Below are positions 1 to 8,791 of a DNA stretch of 64,000 nucleotides, in pieces (within the stretch, counting starts at the first letter, position 1; each line of letters begins with the position of its first letter). The DNA is from Candidatus Gastranaerophilales bacterium. GTDB taxonomy: Bacteria; Cyanobacteriota; Vampirovibrionia; Gastranaerophilales; Gastranaerophilaceae. Both the position numbers and the translations under genes were made by a program. Where the stretch lies: contig CALVFU010000002.1 of assembly GCA_944326905.1 (NCBI GenBank), positions 83,376 to 147,375 of the forward strand, given 5' to 3'. Below the pieces are notes generated by a model. That model ran no database searches. It saw only the letters and a list, made by a program, of their open reading frames with translations, and was not told where the DNA came from.

Positions 1-876
1 TTGTGAGCCTTTATTCCATTCTTTAATGTTAAAAAAACTGCCGTAATATCCGTCAAATCCTGCTTCTAATAACTTATCATACGGGGTAAAGACTGCATAT
101 TCAGATGGCGGTTCTCTCCATGAGTCAGAGGCTTCAGCAAGAAATAGAAAGTTTTTGTCTTTGCTCCTTGCATAGGCGATTAAATTTTTCCAAAAAGTAT
201 ATGGTTTAAGTGTTGCTACATCTGCGCGAATACCATCAAATCCTATATCCATAACCATATCAACATATTTAGTATGAAGTTCATATAATGATTGATTAAG
301 ATTTCCGTCCACGCCGGTATCAAAGAGACGTACATCTGTCCAATCAGTAGGGACTATTGGCATTTGGTTTTTATCTTTTTTGAATAGATCTGACTGATCA
401 ATATACATATCATAAGAACCGCAGCTTGGGAGGTCTACGATTACTCTTATACCTCTTTTGTGGCATTCTTCAATAAATTTTTTTGCTTGCGCATTTATAT
501 CAAGAGTCGAATTTGTGTCTGCAAGATATGGGTTAAGTTCGGTAAGTGAAGAAGGCGAATAAACAGATCCAGCAGTCCCTAAGGCTTTTAATTTGCCGAT
601 AGGATTAATCGGCATGACATGAAGTGTATTTATTCCTTCTTCTTTTAGAGAATCTAGACGTTCTATTGCATTTAAAAATGTGCCTTTTTCTTCATCCTCA
701 TCAATAATCCCACTGTTGTTTTCGTCTTTAGCATTAAATGTTCTTAAGTTTACGGCAAGTATAATAGCTTTGTTGTTTAGAAATAAGTTTCTCAAATCAT
801 TTACATACTCATCTGCAAAAGCCGCTTGTGTGATTAATATAAAGATTAAGCTTATTATATAAATCTTTCTAAACAT
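1..876 (-). CDS. Secreted alpha-amylase family (GH13-like) glycoside hydrolase, C-terminus cut by window
   Basis: The open frame runs 292 codons to the window edge, so the C-terminus is missing. The ATG at 876-874 follows a good ribosome site (GGAG about 8 bases upstream). The N-terminus (about residues 1-23) is a signal peptide ending near TQAAFA, so the enzyme is probably exported. The rest resembles the GH13 TIM barrel: VMPINPIG and RVIVDLPSCGSYD match conserved strand regions, GFDGIRADVA carries the likely nucleophile Asp219, and FLFLAEASD carries the likely acid/base Glu248. Expected role is hydrolysis of alpha-1,4-glucans. The exact specificity cannot be told from this fragment. Confidence 0.85.
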   Translation of the reverse strand, partial: MFRKIYIISLIFILITQAAFADEYVNDLRNLFLNNKAIILAVNLRTFNAKDENNSGIIDEDEEKGTFLNAIERLDSLKEEGINTLHVMPINPIGKLKALGTAGSVYSPSSLTELNPYLADTNSTLDINAQAKKFIEECHKRGIRVIVDLPSCGSYDMYIDQSDLFKKDKNQMPIVPTDWTDVRLFDTGVDGNLNQSLYELHTKYVDMVMDIGFDGIRADVATLKPYTFWKNLIAYARSKDKNFLFLAEASDSWREPPSEYAVFTPYDKLLEAGFDGYYGSFFNIKEWNKGSQ

Positions 877-942
877 AGCCAATCTCCTTTTTTTATTATT
901 ATATATCAGAAGAATTGAAAAGGCATTATTTAAACTTACAAA

Positions 943-972
943 AAGAGCGTTTAGTCTTAGCTAAGCGCTCTT
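943..972 (-). terminator. Rho-independent terminator after pyk
   Basis: A 12-base stem (AAGAGCG...CGCTCTT, one G-U pair) with a 6-base loop is followed on the minus strand by a T-rich tract. It sits just downstream of the pyk stop codon. Confidence 0.8.
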
Positions 973-983
973 AAATAATTACA

Positions 984-2405
984 TTATATTGTATGTATTT
1001 TTATAAAATTAGTGCCTTCTTCTAAAATATGAGGAACAGATCCTGTAACAATTATCATATCTCCTTTTTTTAGGAATGTATTTTTTACCAGAAATCTGGA
1101 GAGTAAAGTCAGCATAATCTGGTCAATTTTTCCTATAGCTCCTGTTATTTTAAGCGGATAAACACACTTGTATAGACGAAGCTGTCTGCAAAGTTTTTGG
1201 CAGGTACAGCAGGCAAATATCGGTACAGAAGGATTGCTTTCTGAGATTAATTTGGGTGTATAGCCGGATTGAGAAATTGTTACAATAGCTTTTACATCGT
1301 GGATATTCCTTACCATATCAGTAAGAGCGGCTCCAATAGCCATAGATTCGGTGTTTTCTGTTTGGAACATTTTGTCAGGCAGTTTATTATGTTTGATTCT
1401 TTCACTGTATTGTACACTTTTGGCTATATCGTCCATCATTTTAACTGCTTTTTCTGGATAAGTGCCTACAGCTGTTTCACCTGAAAGCATAACAGCATCT
1501 GCACCATCGAAAATAGCGTTTGCAACATCGGAAACTTCAGCTCTTGTTGGGATAGGGTTTGTAATCATACTTTCTAGCATTTGTGTTGCAACGATTACGC
1601 ATTTACGGGCAATATTTGCTTTTTCTACTATTGTTTTTTGAACAATTGGAACTTCCTGCGCCGGTGTTTCTATACCTAAATCCCCTCGTGCAACCATAAT
1701 ACCGTCTGATACTGCTATTATGTCGTCTATGTTTCTTATTGCTTGCGGTTTTTCGATTTTAGAAATTATTTTTATATCACTGTTTTTAAGTAATTCTCTT
1801 AAAAATTTGACATCTTCAGCACATCTTACGAAAGATAATGCGACATAATCCACATCCCATTCTACTGCTTTTTTAACGTATTCAATATCCTTCTCTGTCA
1901 TGACATCAAGACTCCCTGTTGCACCTGGGATATTAATGCCTTTCCTCTTATTTATCGAGCCTTTAGTCAGAACTTTAGCTGATACAATGCTATTATTGAC
2001 TTCTGCAGCGATAAGCTGTATCTTTCCGTCATCAATAAGAATTTTGTCACCGGGTTTAACATCTTCTGCTATACCTTTATAATCAACTGGTATAATTTCT
2101 CCATCATAACTTTCTTTATGCTGGAAATGTAAGATGTCTCCAACATTAACATTAATTGGTTCAGGGAGTTCTCCTATTCTGATTTTAGGACCTTGTAAGT
2201 CAATCATTATGGGTATAAATGTTTTCGTTTCAGCTTCAATTGCTCTAATATTTTTGATAACTTGTTCGTGCTGTGCAAAATCTCCGTGTGAAGCATTTAA
2301 TCTAAACATGTCTGCACCGCTTTGAATAAGTACGTTTATTTTTTCTTTTGTGTTACAGGCTGGTCCTATAGTACACACTATTTTTGTTGCTGTATAGTTT
2401 TCCAT
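984..2405 (-). CDS. pyk: Pyruvate kinase
   Basis: Catalyses phosphoenolpyruvate + ADP to pyruvate + ATP, the last step of glycolysis. The 473 residues are the usual bacterial length. Visible motifs in order are MFRLNASHG, SKIEKPQAI (active-site lysine region), GIMVARGDLGIE (metal-binding), ATQMLESMI and the PTRAEVSDVANAIFDG signature, followed by the C-terminal domain. A longer frame begins at 2477, but the ATG at 2405-2403 has a GGAGG site 6 bases upstream and starts at MENYTATKIVCTIGPA, the normal family N-terminus. The gene is monocistronic with its own terminator. Confidence 0.97.
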   Translation of the reverse strand: MENYTATKIVCTIGPACNTKEKINVLIQSGADMFRLNASHGDFAQHEQVIKNIRAIEAETKTFIPIMIDLQGPKIRIGELPEPINVNVGDILHFQHKESYDGEIIPVDYKGIAEDVKPGDKILIDDGKIQLIAAEVNNSIVSAKVLTKGSINKRKGINIPGATGSLDVMTEKDIEYVKKAVEWDVDYVALSFVRCAEDVKFLRELLKNSDIKIISKIEKPQAIRNIDDIIAVSDGIMVARGDLGIETPAQEVPIVQKTIVEKANIARKCVIVATQMLESMITNPIPTRAEVSDVANAIFDGADAVMLSGETAVGTYPEKAVKMMDDIAKSVQYSERIKHNKLPDKMFQTENTESMAIGAALTDMVRNIHDVKAIVTISQSGYTPKLISESNPSVPIFACCTCQKLCRQLRLYKCVYPLKITGAIGKIDQIMLTLLSRFLVKNTFLKKGDMIIVTGSVPHILEEGTNFIKIHTI

Positions 2406-2505
2406 TTTATTTCCTCCAATTACTATTATTATATTGCAACATAAATTTATAATTTCAATGGGATTTAAAAAGTACAACTATAGTATGGTATCAAATTTTA
2501 AATAA

Positions 2506-2558
2506 TACTCTAAAATCAGGATTTAATTTTGGCTGAATATTGGTATTCTTTTAGAGTA
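2506..2558. other. Inverted repeat upstream of the 2585 gene
   Basis: TACTCTAAAA (2506-2515) and its exact reverse complement TTTTAGAGTA (2549-2558) are separated by 33 bases in the pyk/2585 intergenic region. It could be an operator or a weak stem. No known regulator is recognised. Confidence 0.35.
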
Positions 2559-2584
2559 CTAGATTTTAAGAAAGGATACATACT

Positions 2585-3073
2585 ATGGCAACAATTGACA
2601 AAATCAGTGCGATTTTGAACACAAAAATTGAGATTCCTTTCAAAATAAAAGCTAGGGAAAGTATACACACAAACCCGTTTAAAGATTCAAAATTTGACGG
2701 AAAAATTCTCCCTGCTGATATTTTTGAGGGTAGTGAGCTCAAATCGCAAAACAAGGCAAAAATGGTTCTGAGCGCAATCGCAGGGAGTGTTTCAAACTTC
2801 TCCAAGAAGTTTGTTGAGCCGGTTGCGGCATTCTGCAAAAACATCAAAGAAAAAACATTATCTAAGTGTTCATCAGCTTGGAATTACTTAAACACAACTA
2901 CTCTGTCAGATTTAGGACATTCTATTACCGATTTAGGACATTCTATAACAGAAAAAGTTTCCACAATGAGAAAAAATGCTGAAATGAAGAAAATATCGGA
3001 TACGACTCCGACAACAGAACTTGAAGCACTTTGGAAAAAAGAAAATGAACTTATTTTGATGGAGGCTGCATAA
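2585..3073 (+). CDS. Hypothetical protein with internal DLGHSIT tandem duplication
   Basis: No family is recognised for this 162-residue protein. The start has an AAAGGA ribosome site. The middle contains a tandem duplication, DLGHSITDLGHSIT at about residues 109-122, encoded by a near-exact 21-base direct repeat (about 2909-2950). The sequence is basic, has no clear signal peptide, and shows only a moderately hydrophobic AIAGSVS stretch. Its stop overlaps the next start by one base, and the ribosome site GGAGG for the next gene lies inside its last codons, so the two are translationally coupled. Confidence 0.7.
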   Translation: MATIDKISAILNTKIEIPFKIKARESIHTNPFKDSKFDGKILPADIFEGSELKSQNKAKMVLSAIAGSVSNFSKKFVEPVAAFCKNIKEKTLSKCSSAWNYLNTTTLSDLGHSITDLGHSITEKVSTMRKNAEMKKISDTTPTTELEALWKKENELILMEAA

Positions 3074-3426
3074 TGAATAAAAAAATTTCACAAATTATAG
3101 ATGCATTAACGACGCACCCAGATAGTGACTCTATCAGAGTTTTAGAAACATTAGGTACAAATTCCCCAGATAACGATATAAGAGAAAAAACTTCAAGAGC
3201 ATTAGTTAAGAAAAATGTACATGACTCTCTTAAGGTAGTTATCATTAATGAAGGCAAGGGTATTAATGACCTAAGTCCTGTAGTTGCAATGAGTACAATA
3301 AATGAGATATTGGCGCTCAAGGATAAGACGGAAGTACTACATATCCTTGAAGATACTATAAAAATGCACTCAAATGAAACAGTAAGAGAAAATGCAGCGT
3401 CAGTAAAATCATTATTAGCATTATAA
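3073..3426 (+). CDS. Small all-helical protein, possibly HEAT-like
   Basis: A 117-residue protein coupled to the gene before it (one-base overlap, GGAGG 7 bases upstream). It appears all-helical, with repeated patterns of the type DNDIREKTSRALVKK and NETVRENAASVKSLLAL, which resemble HEAT or armadillo-like helix pairs found in scaffold proteins. No catalytic motif is seen. The pairing with the 2585 protein suggests the two products may act together; this is inference. Confidence 0.6.
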   Translation: MNKKISQIIDALTTHPDSDSIRVLETLGTNSPDNDIREKTSRALVKKNVHDSLKVVIINEGKGINDLSPVVAMSTINEILALKDKTEVLHILEDTIKMHSNETVRENAASVKSLLAL

Positions 3427-3465
3427 TTTTTTCTACGTGCTATAGTATCTTGTGTTATTTCGGCG

Positions 3466-3492
3466 GCGGCTTCGAATTTTTTTCGGAGCCGC
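3466..3492 (+). terminator. Possible terminator hairpin
   Basis: GCGGCTTCGAA and TTCGGAGCCGC form an 11-base stem with one wobble pair and a TTTTT loop. There is no strong T-tract after it, so termination is uncertain. Confidence 0.4.
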
Positions 3493-3534
3493 TGTTGCTA
3501 TTATATTAAACATTAAGTCGTTTTGTTAAATTTG

Positions 3535-3543
3535 TGATATAAT
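3535..3543 (+). promoter_or_regulatory. Extended -10 promoter predicting a leaderless ribE mRNA
   Basis: TGATATAAT (TGn + TATAAT at 3538-3543) ends exactly six bases before the ribE ATG at 3550, placing +1 at or next to the A of the start codon. No Shine-Dalgarno sequence is visible. Same geometry as eight other starts in the window. Confidence 0.7.
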
Positions 3544-3549
3544 CTATTT

Positions 3550-4179
3550 ATGTTTACCGGGCTTATTGAGACTACAGGAATAATTAAAGATATAAGTACA
3601 AGCAAAATAAGTATAATAACTGATTTATCCTCAGAATTGAAATTAGGCGGCAGTGTTTCGGTAAACGGAGTTTGTTTGACTGTGACCAGAGTGGATGAGG
3701 TATCCTTTATGGCGGACATGTCTCCCCAAACTTTGAGTATTACAAATTTTAATACAAAAAAGCCGGGAGACTTAGTTAATTTAGAACGGGCAATGAAATT
3801 TGCCTCAAGGATTGACGGGCACTTAGTTTATGGGCATATTGATACGCTGGCGCGGATTACAAATATTGTAAAAGCTGAAGGGTTTTACACGGTGTCTATT
3901 TGTATACCAATAGAGTTTAATAAGTATATTGTTGCAAAAGGTTCTATTGCTGTTGAAGGTGTTAGTCTTACTATTTCTGAAGAAGATAGTTTTGGAAATA
4001 TAAAAATTGCAGTTATTCCTCATACTTGGGAGGTGACGGCTCTAAAAAAATTGAGCATTGGTTCGTGGGTAAATATAGAGTTTGATATGATTTCAAAGTA
4101 TGTTGAAAAAAACACAATAATATATCATAATAAATCTAGGATTAATCTTGAGTTCCTGGAAGAAAACGGATTTGTATAA
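3550..4179 (+). CDS. ribE: Riboflavin synthase, alpha subunit
   Basis: Dismutates two 6,7-dimethyl-8-ribityllumazines to riboflavin plus the pyrimidine precursor. The start MFTGLIETTG is the family hallmark. Two lumazine-binding repeats follow: SVSVNGVCLTV near residue 40 and VEGVSLTI near residue 138, with the linker MKFASRIDGHLVYGHID between. The length of 209 is typical. It overlaps ribBA by one base and is followed by a GNAT gene, forming a three-gene operon. ribD and ribH are not in this window. The promoter suggests a leaderless transcript, leaving no room for an FMN riboswitch. Confidence 0.95.
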   Translation: MFTGLIETTGIIKDISTSKISIITDLSSELKLGGSVSVNGVCLTVTRVDEVSFMADMSPQTLSITNFNTKKPGDLVNLERAMKFASRIDGHLVYGHIDTLARITNIVKAEGFYTVSICIPIEFNKYIVAKGSIAVEGVSLTISEEDSFGNIKIAVIPHTWEVTALKKLSIGSWVNIEFDMISKYVEKNTIIYHNKSRINLEFLEENGFV

Positions 4180-5402
4180 TGGAAAGTAATATTCAATTTG
4201 ATACAATAGAAGCTGCTCTTGCTGATTATAAGCAAGGCACGCCAGTAATAATAGCTGATGATGAGCATCGTGAAAATGAAGGCGATTTGATTGTTGCTGC
4301 TCAGTATACAACACCAGAAATTATAAAATTTATGGCGAGTGAGTGCAAAGGGTTAATATGTCTTGCGATATCTGAGGATATAGCGAAAAAACTGGAGTTG
4401 CAGCAAATGGTATCAAAAAATAATGAAAGCATGCGCACGGCTTTTACCGTAAGTATCGATGCCCATGAAAAATATGGTGTTACAACAGGAATTTCTGCTT
4501 ATGACAGAGCAAAGACTATAGAAGTAGCTATAGCTCCTGATGCTGTTCCTGCTGATTTAAGACGCCCGGGGCATATGTTTCCGTGTACATCTAAAAAAGG
4601 AGGAGTTCTTGCTAGAACTGGACACACTGAGGCGGCAGTTGATATGGCTCGTTTATGCGGACTTACAAATGCAGGTGTTATGTGTGAAATAATGTCAGAA
4701 GACGGAACTATGGCAAGAAGAGACGAGCTGGCGGAATTTGCAAAAAAACATGGATTTAAATTTATTACGGTTGCTGATTTAATCGCGTACCGTTTAAAAT
4801 CTGAAAGAACAGTTACACGTGAAGCGGAAGCTTTTTTACCTACGGAGTTTGGTGAATTCAATATTATTGGTTATAAAGATAATTTAACAGGGTTTGAACA
4901 TGTTGCATTAGTAAAAGATGACGGTTCCGATAAAATACCATTAATAAGAGTACATAGTGAATGTTTAACTGGTGATATTTTCCACAGCCTGAAATGTGAT
5001 TGTAATGCTCAGCTGCATCACGCTCTAAGAATGATTGACAAATATGGAAAAGGTGCGGTTGTCTATCTTAGAAATCATGAAGGTCGTGGTATTGGTCTTA
5101 TTAATAAAATTAAAGCTTATCATCTTCAAGAAAAGGGTTTGGACACTGTTGATGCGAATGTCTCTTTAGGTTTTCCTCCTGATTTGAGAAATTACGGTGC
5201 AGGCGCACAGATTATTCTTGATTTAGGGTTTAATGATTTTAAACTGATAACTAATAATCCTAAAAAAATAATCGGGTTAAAAGGTTATGGCTTGAATATA
5301 GTTGAGACAATTAACCTTGAGGCTGATATAACAAAGTATAATAAACGTTATTTAAAAACAAAACAAGATAGAATGCAGCATACTTTTAAAGGAGTTTTAT
5401 GA
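4179..5402 (+). CDS. ribBA: Bifunctional 3,4-dihydroxy-2-butanone-4-phosphate synthase / GTP cyclohydrolase II
   Basis: Makes both riboflavin precursors. The N-terminal half (about 1-200) is RibB, with DDEHRENEGDL, PGHMFPCTSKKGGVLAR and GHTEAAVDM. The C-terminal half (about 205-400) is RibA, with RVHSECLTGDIFHSLKCDC (zinc cysteines), YLRNHEGRGIGL and GFPPDLRNYGAGAQI. The 407 residues are normal for the fusion. It shares one base with ribE upstream and four bases (ATGA) with the acetyltransferase downstream, so translation is coupled through the operon. Confidence 0.96.
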   Translation: MESNIQFDTIEAALADYKQGTPVIIADDEHRENEGDLIVAAQYTTPEIIKFMASECKGLICLAISEDIAKKLELQQMVSKNNESMRTAFTVSIDAHEKYGVTTGISAYDRAKTIEVAIAPDAVPADLRRPGHMFPCTSKKGGVLARTGHTEAAVDMARLCGLTNAGVMCEIMSEDGTMARRDELAEFAKKHGFKFITVADLIAYRLKSERTVTREAEAFLPTEFGEFNIIGYKDNLTGFEHVALVKDDGSDKIPLIRVHSECLTGDIFHSLKCDCNAQLHHALRMIDKYGKGAVVYLRNHEGRGIGLINKIKAYHLQEKGLDTVDANVSLGFPPDLRNYGAGAQIILDLGFNDFKLITNNPKKIIGLKGYGLNIVETINLEADITKYNKRYLKTKQDRMQHTFKGVL

Positions 5403-6382
5403 CCGAAAACATTTACAAAGCGGAATCGCTTAATCCTACAATGTATAAATTTTTTACCGGCGTGTATAATGATTTTAAAAACAAAGCAAAAACTGATTAT
5501 CAGTTTGAGCTTGAGCCTTTGGAGTATGAAGATTTTATAAAAGCTATTGATGAAAAATTGCTGCATTGTATTTCGTTACTGGAAAATGATATTCCAACGG
5601 GTTTTTTAGCTTATACAACATCAATATCTGAAGGTATTGAGCTTAATATGATACATTTTTTAGGGAAGGAAGATAAAAATATTAAGTTTAAAGTTTTAAT
5701 GGACAAATTTTTGGAGTTGACAGAACAGGAAAGAAAAAGGAAAGTTATCTGCTATCCGTTGCTTGGTGCCCAGTCTGCATTTGTTACTGAAATTTCAAAA
5801 TTTGGGTTTAAGTTTATTGGTCAGGCTGTTTTAAGATTTAAAACCGGCGATAAACAGAGCGAAAGAATTTTAGAAAATGTAAAATTAAGTACACTGCCAA
5901 CCGCCTATAAGATTACAAGTTGGTCTGAAGACTATATGCAGCCGGCAATAGAGCTGATTCTTGAAGCCTTTAAGGATTCTGCTGATGCTTTATTTGATCA
6001 AAGATTTAGAACTTATAATGGTGTTGAAGATATACTGAATAAGATTGTGGAAAATATATATGGGGAATTTCTGCCGAACAATACGAGTGTGCTTTTGTGT
6101 GAAGATAAAGTATGCGGTATAACTTTTGCGAATATGACGACGCCACAAATTGCAAATATCCCGCTTGTCGGAATGGCTAAAAAACATCGCGGTAAAGGCT
6201 TTTCAAAGCATTTATTAAGACGTACTGTAAGAACTATTTTAGATTCTGCTGCTATTGGTGAAAATAAGTGTACTGAAATTAATGTCACGACTGAAACTAA
6301 TAACTATCGTGCTTTAAAAATGTACAGACACGTAGGATTTAAAGAGGATTATTGCTATCCGCAAGCTTACATGGAGTCTTAA
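5399..6382 (+). CDS. GNAT-family N-acetyltransferase
   Basis: A 327-residue protein whose C-terminal 150 residues form a GNAT domain: the acetyl-CoA loop is VGMAKKHRGKGFSKHLL and the terminal motif is NNYRALKMYRHVGFKE. The N-terminal half looks like a second, degenerate acyltransferase-like domain. The substrate is unknown. It is coupled to ribBA by an ATGA overlap, which hints at but does not prove a role near flavin metabolism. Its end overlaps the convergent PAP2 gene by four bases. Confidence 0.8.
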   Translation: MTENIYKAESLNPTMYKFFTGVYNDFKNKAKTDYQFELEPLEYEDFIKAIDEKLLHCISLLENDIPTGFLAYTTSISEGIELNMIHFLGKEDKNIKFKVLMDKFLELTEQERKRKVICYPLLGAQSAFVTEISKFGFKFIGQAVLRFKTGDKQSERILENVKLSTLPTAYKITSWSEDYMQPAIELILEAFKDSADALFDQRFRTYNGVEDILNKIVENIYGEFLPNNTSVLLCEDKVCGITFANMTTPQIANIPLVGMAKKHRGKGFSKHLLRRTVRTILDSAAIGENKCTEINVTTETNNYRALKMYRHVGFKEDYCYPQAYMES

Positions 6383-6858
6383 TTAAAAAGGTTCATAAAA
6401 TAACAATGAACAGATATGGCAAATAGAGCACCGTAAATAGCTCCGGCAAAAACCTGGAGTGGAGTATGTCCGAGCAGTTCTTTTAATCTTCCGCCAAATT
6501 GCGCTACATCGTGTTTGTAAAAATCCAGAATAATTTTATTCAAGCATGCAGCCTGTTTACCTGCGGCACGGCGAACGCCTGCTGCATCATACATTACAAC
6601 AAGAGCAAATCCTGTAGAGAGCGCAAAATCTACTGATGTAAATCCTGAAATTTCACCAATAACGAGTGCTAATGCAACAACTCCGGCGGAGTGAGAACTT
6701 GGCATGCCTCCTGTTGTTGTAAACAGAGTTAAATCTACTTCTTTTTTAGTAAGTAAATGCAGGAAAAATTTTATACATTGTGCAGTAAATGCAGCGGCTA
6801 AGCCTATAAGCAGGGCTTCCATTCCTGTTCCGTATATTTTAGAGAAAAAATTTATCAA
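6379..6858 (-). CDS. Divergent PAP2 family membrane protein (DUF212)
   Basis: A 159-residue membrane protein. GGMPSSHSAGVVALAL matches the phosphatase-like SGH region and GHTPLQVFAGAIYGALF the C-terminal family signature. Hydrophobic helices are predicted near residues 12-35, 55-75, 80-100 and 130-155. Members are related to lipid phosphatases, but their reaction is not settled. It overlaps the end of ispA by four bases and probably shares its transcript, which fits a role on isoprenoid or lipid phosphates. Confidence 0.85.
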   Translation of the reverse strand: MINFFSKIYGTGMEALLIGLAAAFTAQCIKFFLHLLTKKEVDLTLFTTTGGMPSSHSAGVVALALVIGEISGFTSVDFALSTGFALVVMYDAAGVRRAAGKQAACLNKIILDFYKHDVAQFGGRLKELLGHTPLQVFAGAIYGALFAISVHCYFMNLFN

Positions 6859-7733
6859 TTTATCCTCGCTTCCAATCTTTTTTCAACTATCTCAAGAATT
6901 TCTTCAAATACGCTTGATGCGTACTTATCAATTATATCATGACAATCTTTAATTAGTGCATTACATGTTTTTTTAGCTTGCTCAATTCCGTATAAAGAGG
7001 TATAGGTAAGCTTTTGCGCTTCTTTATCTTTTCCGATAGTTTTTCCCATTTCTTCAAAAGTAGAGATTTCATCCATAATATCATCATAAATTTGAAATAA
7101 TTGACCGTACTTAACTGCAAATTCTTCTAATTCAAAAGCCCTTTCATCCGGGGCATTTGCTATGATACATCCGGATTTTACTGCCAGCCGGAACAAATCT
7201 GCTGTTTTATGAAGCTGAATGAAATACAAAGTTTCTTCTTCTTTTTTTTCAAACTGTTTTTTTTCACTTTCAATATCAACTATTTGTCCGGCAATTAATC
7301 CGTAGGCACCGGCGGCTTTTGTGTATTCATGCAATATATTGAGTATTTGTTCAGAGGTAAGTACTTCTTTGGATTTTTCAATTATAGTTTGCGGAGCAAA
7401 GGTTAGGAGCGCATCCCCGGCAAGAACAGCTGCAGCTTCGCCAAATACTTTGTGATTTGATGGTTTTCCGCGTCTGAAATCATCATTATCCATACAAGGT
7501 AAATCGTCGTGAATAAGGCTTTGAACATGCAGCATTTCTATTGCGCATGCTGTTGGCAGCGCTGCTTCTATGTCCCCGTTAAAAATTCTTACAGTTTCAA
7601 GACACATTACAGGTCTCAATCGCTTTCCGCTTAATGATAGTGTGTATTTCATCGCCTCAAAAATTGTTTTTGGGTAATTTATTGGTATATATTCATCAAG
7701 CTTTTGATTTATCAGTTTAATCAATTCTTCCAT
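6855..7733 (-). CDS. ispA: Polyprenyl (farnesyl/geranylgeranyl) diphosphate synthase
   Basis: Condenses isopentenyl diphosphate with allylic diphosphates. The first aspartate motif is DDLPCMDNDDFRRGKPS (DDxxxxD type) and the second DDIMD; GKRLRPVMCLE and GLIAGQIVDIESE are further conserved blocks. The length of 292 matches bacterial short-chain synthases. Its start overlaps the rsgA end by 17 bases and its stop overlaps the PAP2-like gene, so rsgA-ispA-PAP2 form one operon. Chain length cannot be assigned with confidence. Confidence 0.93.
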   Translation of the reverse strand: MEELIKLINQKLDEYIPINYPKTIFEAMKYTLSLSGKRLRPVMCLETVRIFNGDIEAALPTACAIEMLHVQSLIHDDLPCMDNDDFRRGKPSNHKVFGEAAAVLAGDALLTFAPQTIIEKSKEVLTSEQILNILHEYTKAAGAYGLIAGQIVDIESEKKQFEKKEEETLYFIQLHKTADLFRLAVKSGCIIANAPDERAFELEEFAVKYGQLFQIYDDIMDEISTFEEMGKTIGKDKEAQKLTYTSLYGIEQAKKTCNALIKDCHDIIDKYASSVFEEILEIVEKRLEARIN

Positions 7734-8715
7734 CTTCTATTTCCTTATATATATTTTGCTTATTCGTTTTTCTTGCAGAAGTTCTGCTTTTTGCACTTAT
7801 CTTGGCAAGCTTTTTTTCACCGCTTATTTTACTTCTGTGTTCAACTTTTGATCCTTCATTTTTGATTCTGTTTTTATATTCTTTTGCCTCATTAATAAAC
7901 TCGATGTAGCTTTGATATCTTGTTTTATCTATTTTGTCCAGATTTTTTAAGACGCAGCAGCCGTCTTCTGAAAGATGCAGACAGTCAGGGTACTTACAAT
8001 ACTTTGTATATTCGGATAGTTCTATAAATAGCTTATCTATATTTTGAGGAAGCAAAAAATCAAACTTAAGATTAGAAAATCCCGGAGTATCAACTATTCG
8101 GTAATTGTCAATTTGAATAATTTCGCAATGCCGGGTAGTGTGTGTGCCTCTTAATGTTTTTTTACTAATATTGTTAGTTCTTATTGCTAGTTGTGGATTA
8201 ATAGCGTTAATAAGGCTGGATTTTCCAACTCCTGAAGTTCCGCATAATGCAGAAACTTTATTTTCCAGTACCTTAATAAGTTCTTTAATTCCATCGTGTT
8301 CTTTTGCAGAGGTAAAAATAATTTTGTATCCAAGCGGTGAATAAATTGATTTTATTTGTTTGATTAATTTGTTATCAGAAATTAAGTCATCTTTGTTAAA
8401 ACAAAGTATTGGCGGAATTTTAAAATATTCAGCAAAAGCAATATATCGGTTTAGCTGTAAGAAGCTCAATTCTGGGTCTTTTAGCGCAGATACAATGATT
8501 ATTTGATCAATATTTGCGACAGATGGACGCGGTATGTAATTTTTTCTGTTCAAAATATCTGTAATAGCGTTTTGGTCAATATTTACAAAATCACCGACTA
8601 AAGGCTTTAATCCTTGTTTTTTTAAAATTTCTCTAAGCTTACATTCGTAAAGTTTACCATTAGAGTTTACATAGTAAAAGTCTGAATGAATTTTGAAAAT
8701 CTGCCCTTTTTCCAT
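7717..8715 (-). CDS. rsgA: Ribosome small subunit-dependent GTPase A
   Basis: Circularly permuted GTPase that matures the 30S subunit. In order: N-terminal OB-fold (VGDFVNID), G4 CFNKDDL, P-loop CGTSGVGKSSLINAI, G2 RGTHTTRHCEI, G3 DTPGF, then the zinc knuckle CKYPDCLHLSEDGCC and a basic tail. A frame exists back to 8763, but the ATG at 8715 gives the normal start MEKGQIF and lies six bases after a TATAAT box, predicting a leaderless mRNA. First gene of the rsgA-ispA operon. Confidence 0.93.
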   Translation of the reverse strand: MEKGQIFKIHSDFYYVNSNGKLYECKLREILKKQGLKPLVGDFVNIDQNAITDILNRKNYIPRPSVANIDQIIIVSALKDPELSFLQLNRYIAFAEYFKIPPILCFNKDDLISDNKLIKQIKSIYSPLGYKIIFTSAKEHDGIKELIKVLENKVSALCGTSGVGKSSLINAINPQLAIRTNNISKKTLRGTHTTRHCEIIQIDNYRIVDTPGFSNLKFDFLLPQNIDKLFIELSEYTKYCKYPDCLHLSEDGCCVLKNLDKIDKTRYQSYIEFINEAKEYKNRIKNEGSKVEHRSKISGEKKLAKISAKSRTSARKTNKQNIYKEIEDGRID

Positions 8716-8721
8716 AGATTT

Positions 8722-8727
8722 ATTATA
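8722..8727 (-). promoter_or_regulatory. -10 box predicting a leaderless rsgA mRNA
   Basis: TATAAT on the minus strand ends six bases before the rsgA ATG (8715). No Shine-Dalgarno sequence is present and no strong -35 is seen. Confidence 0.6.
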
Positions 8728-8791
8728 CCGCAATATATTATCATTTACCATAATGAGCAGCATTTAAGAGTATAAAAAGAAAACGTTATTA

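Noticed and set aside
2406..2477. Longer pyruvate kinase start
   Set aside because: The extension has no ribosome site, while the internal ATG has GGAGG and gives the family's normal N-terminus.
3430..3549. FMN riboswitch upstream of ribE
   Set aside because: No RFN-type conserved helices are seen, and the promoter lies next to the start codon.
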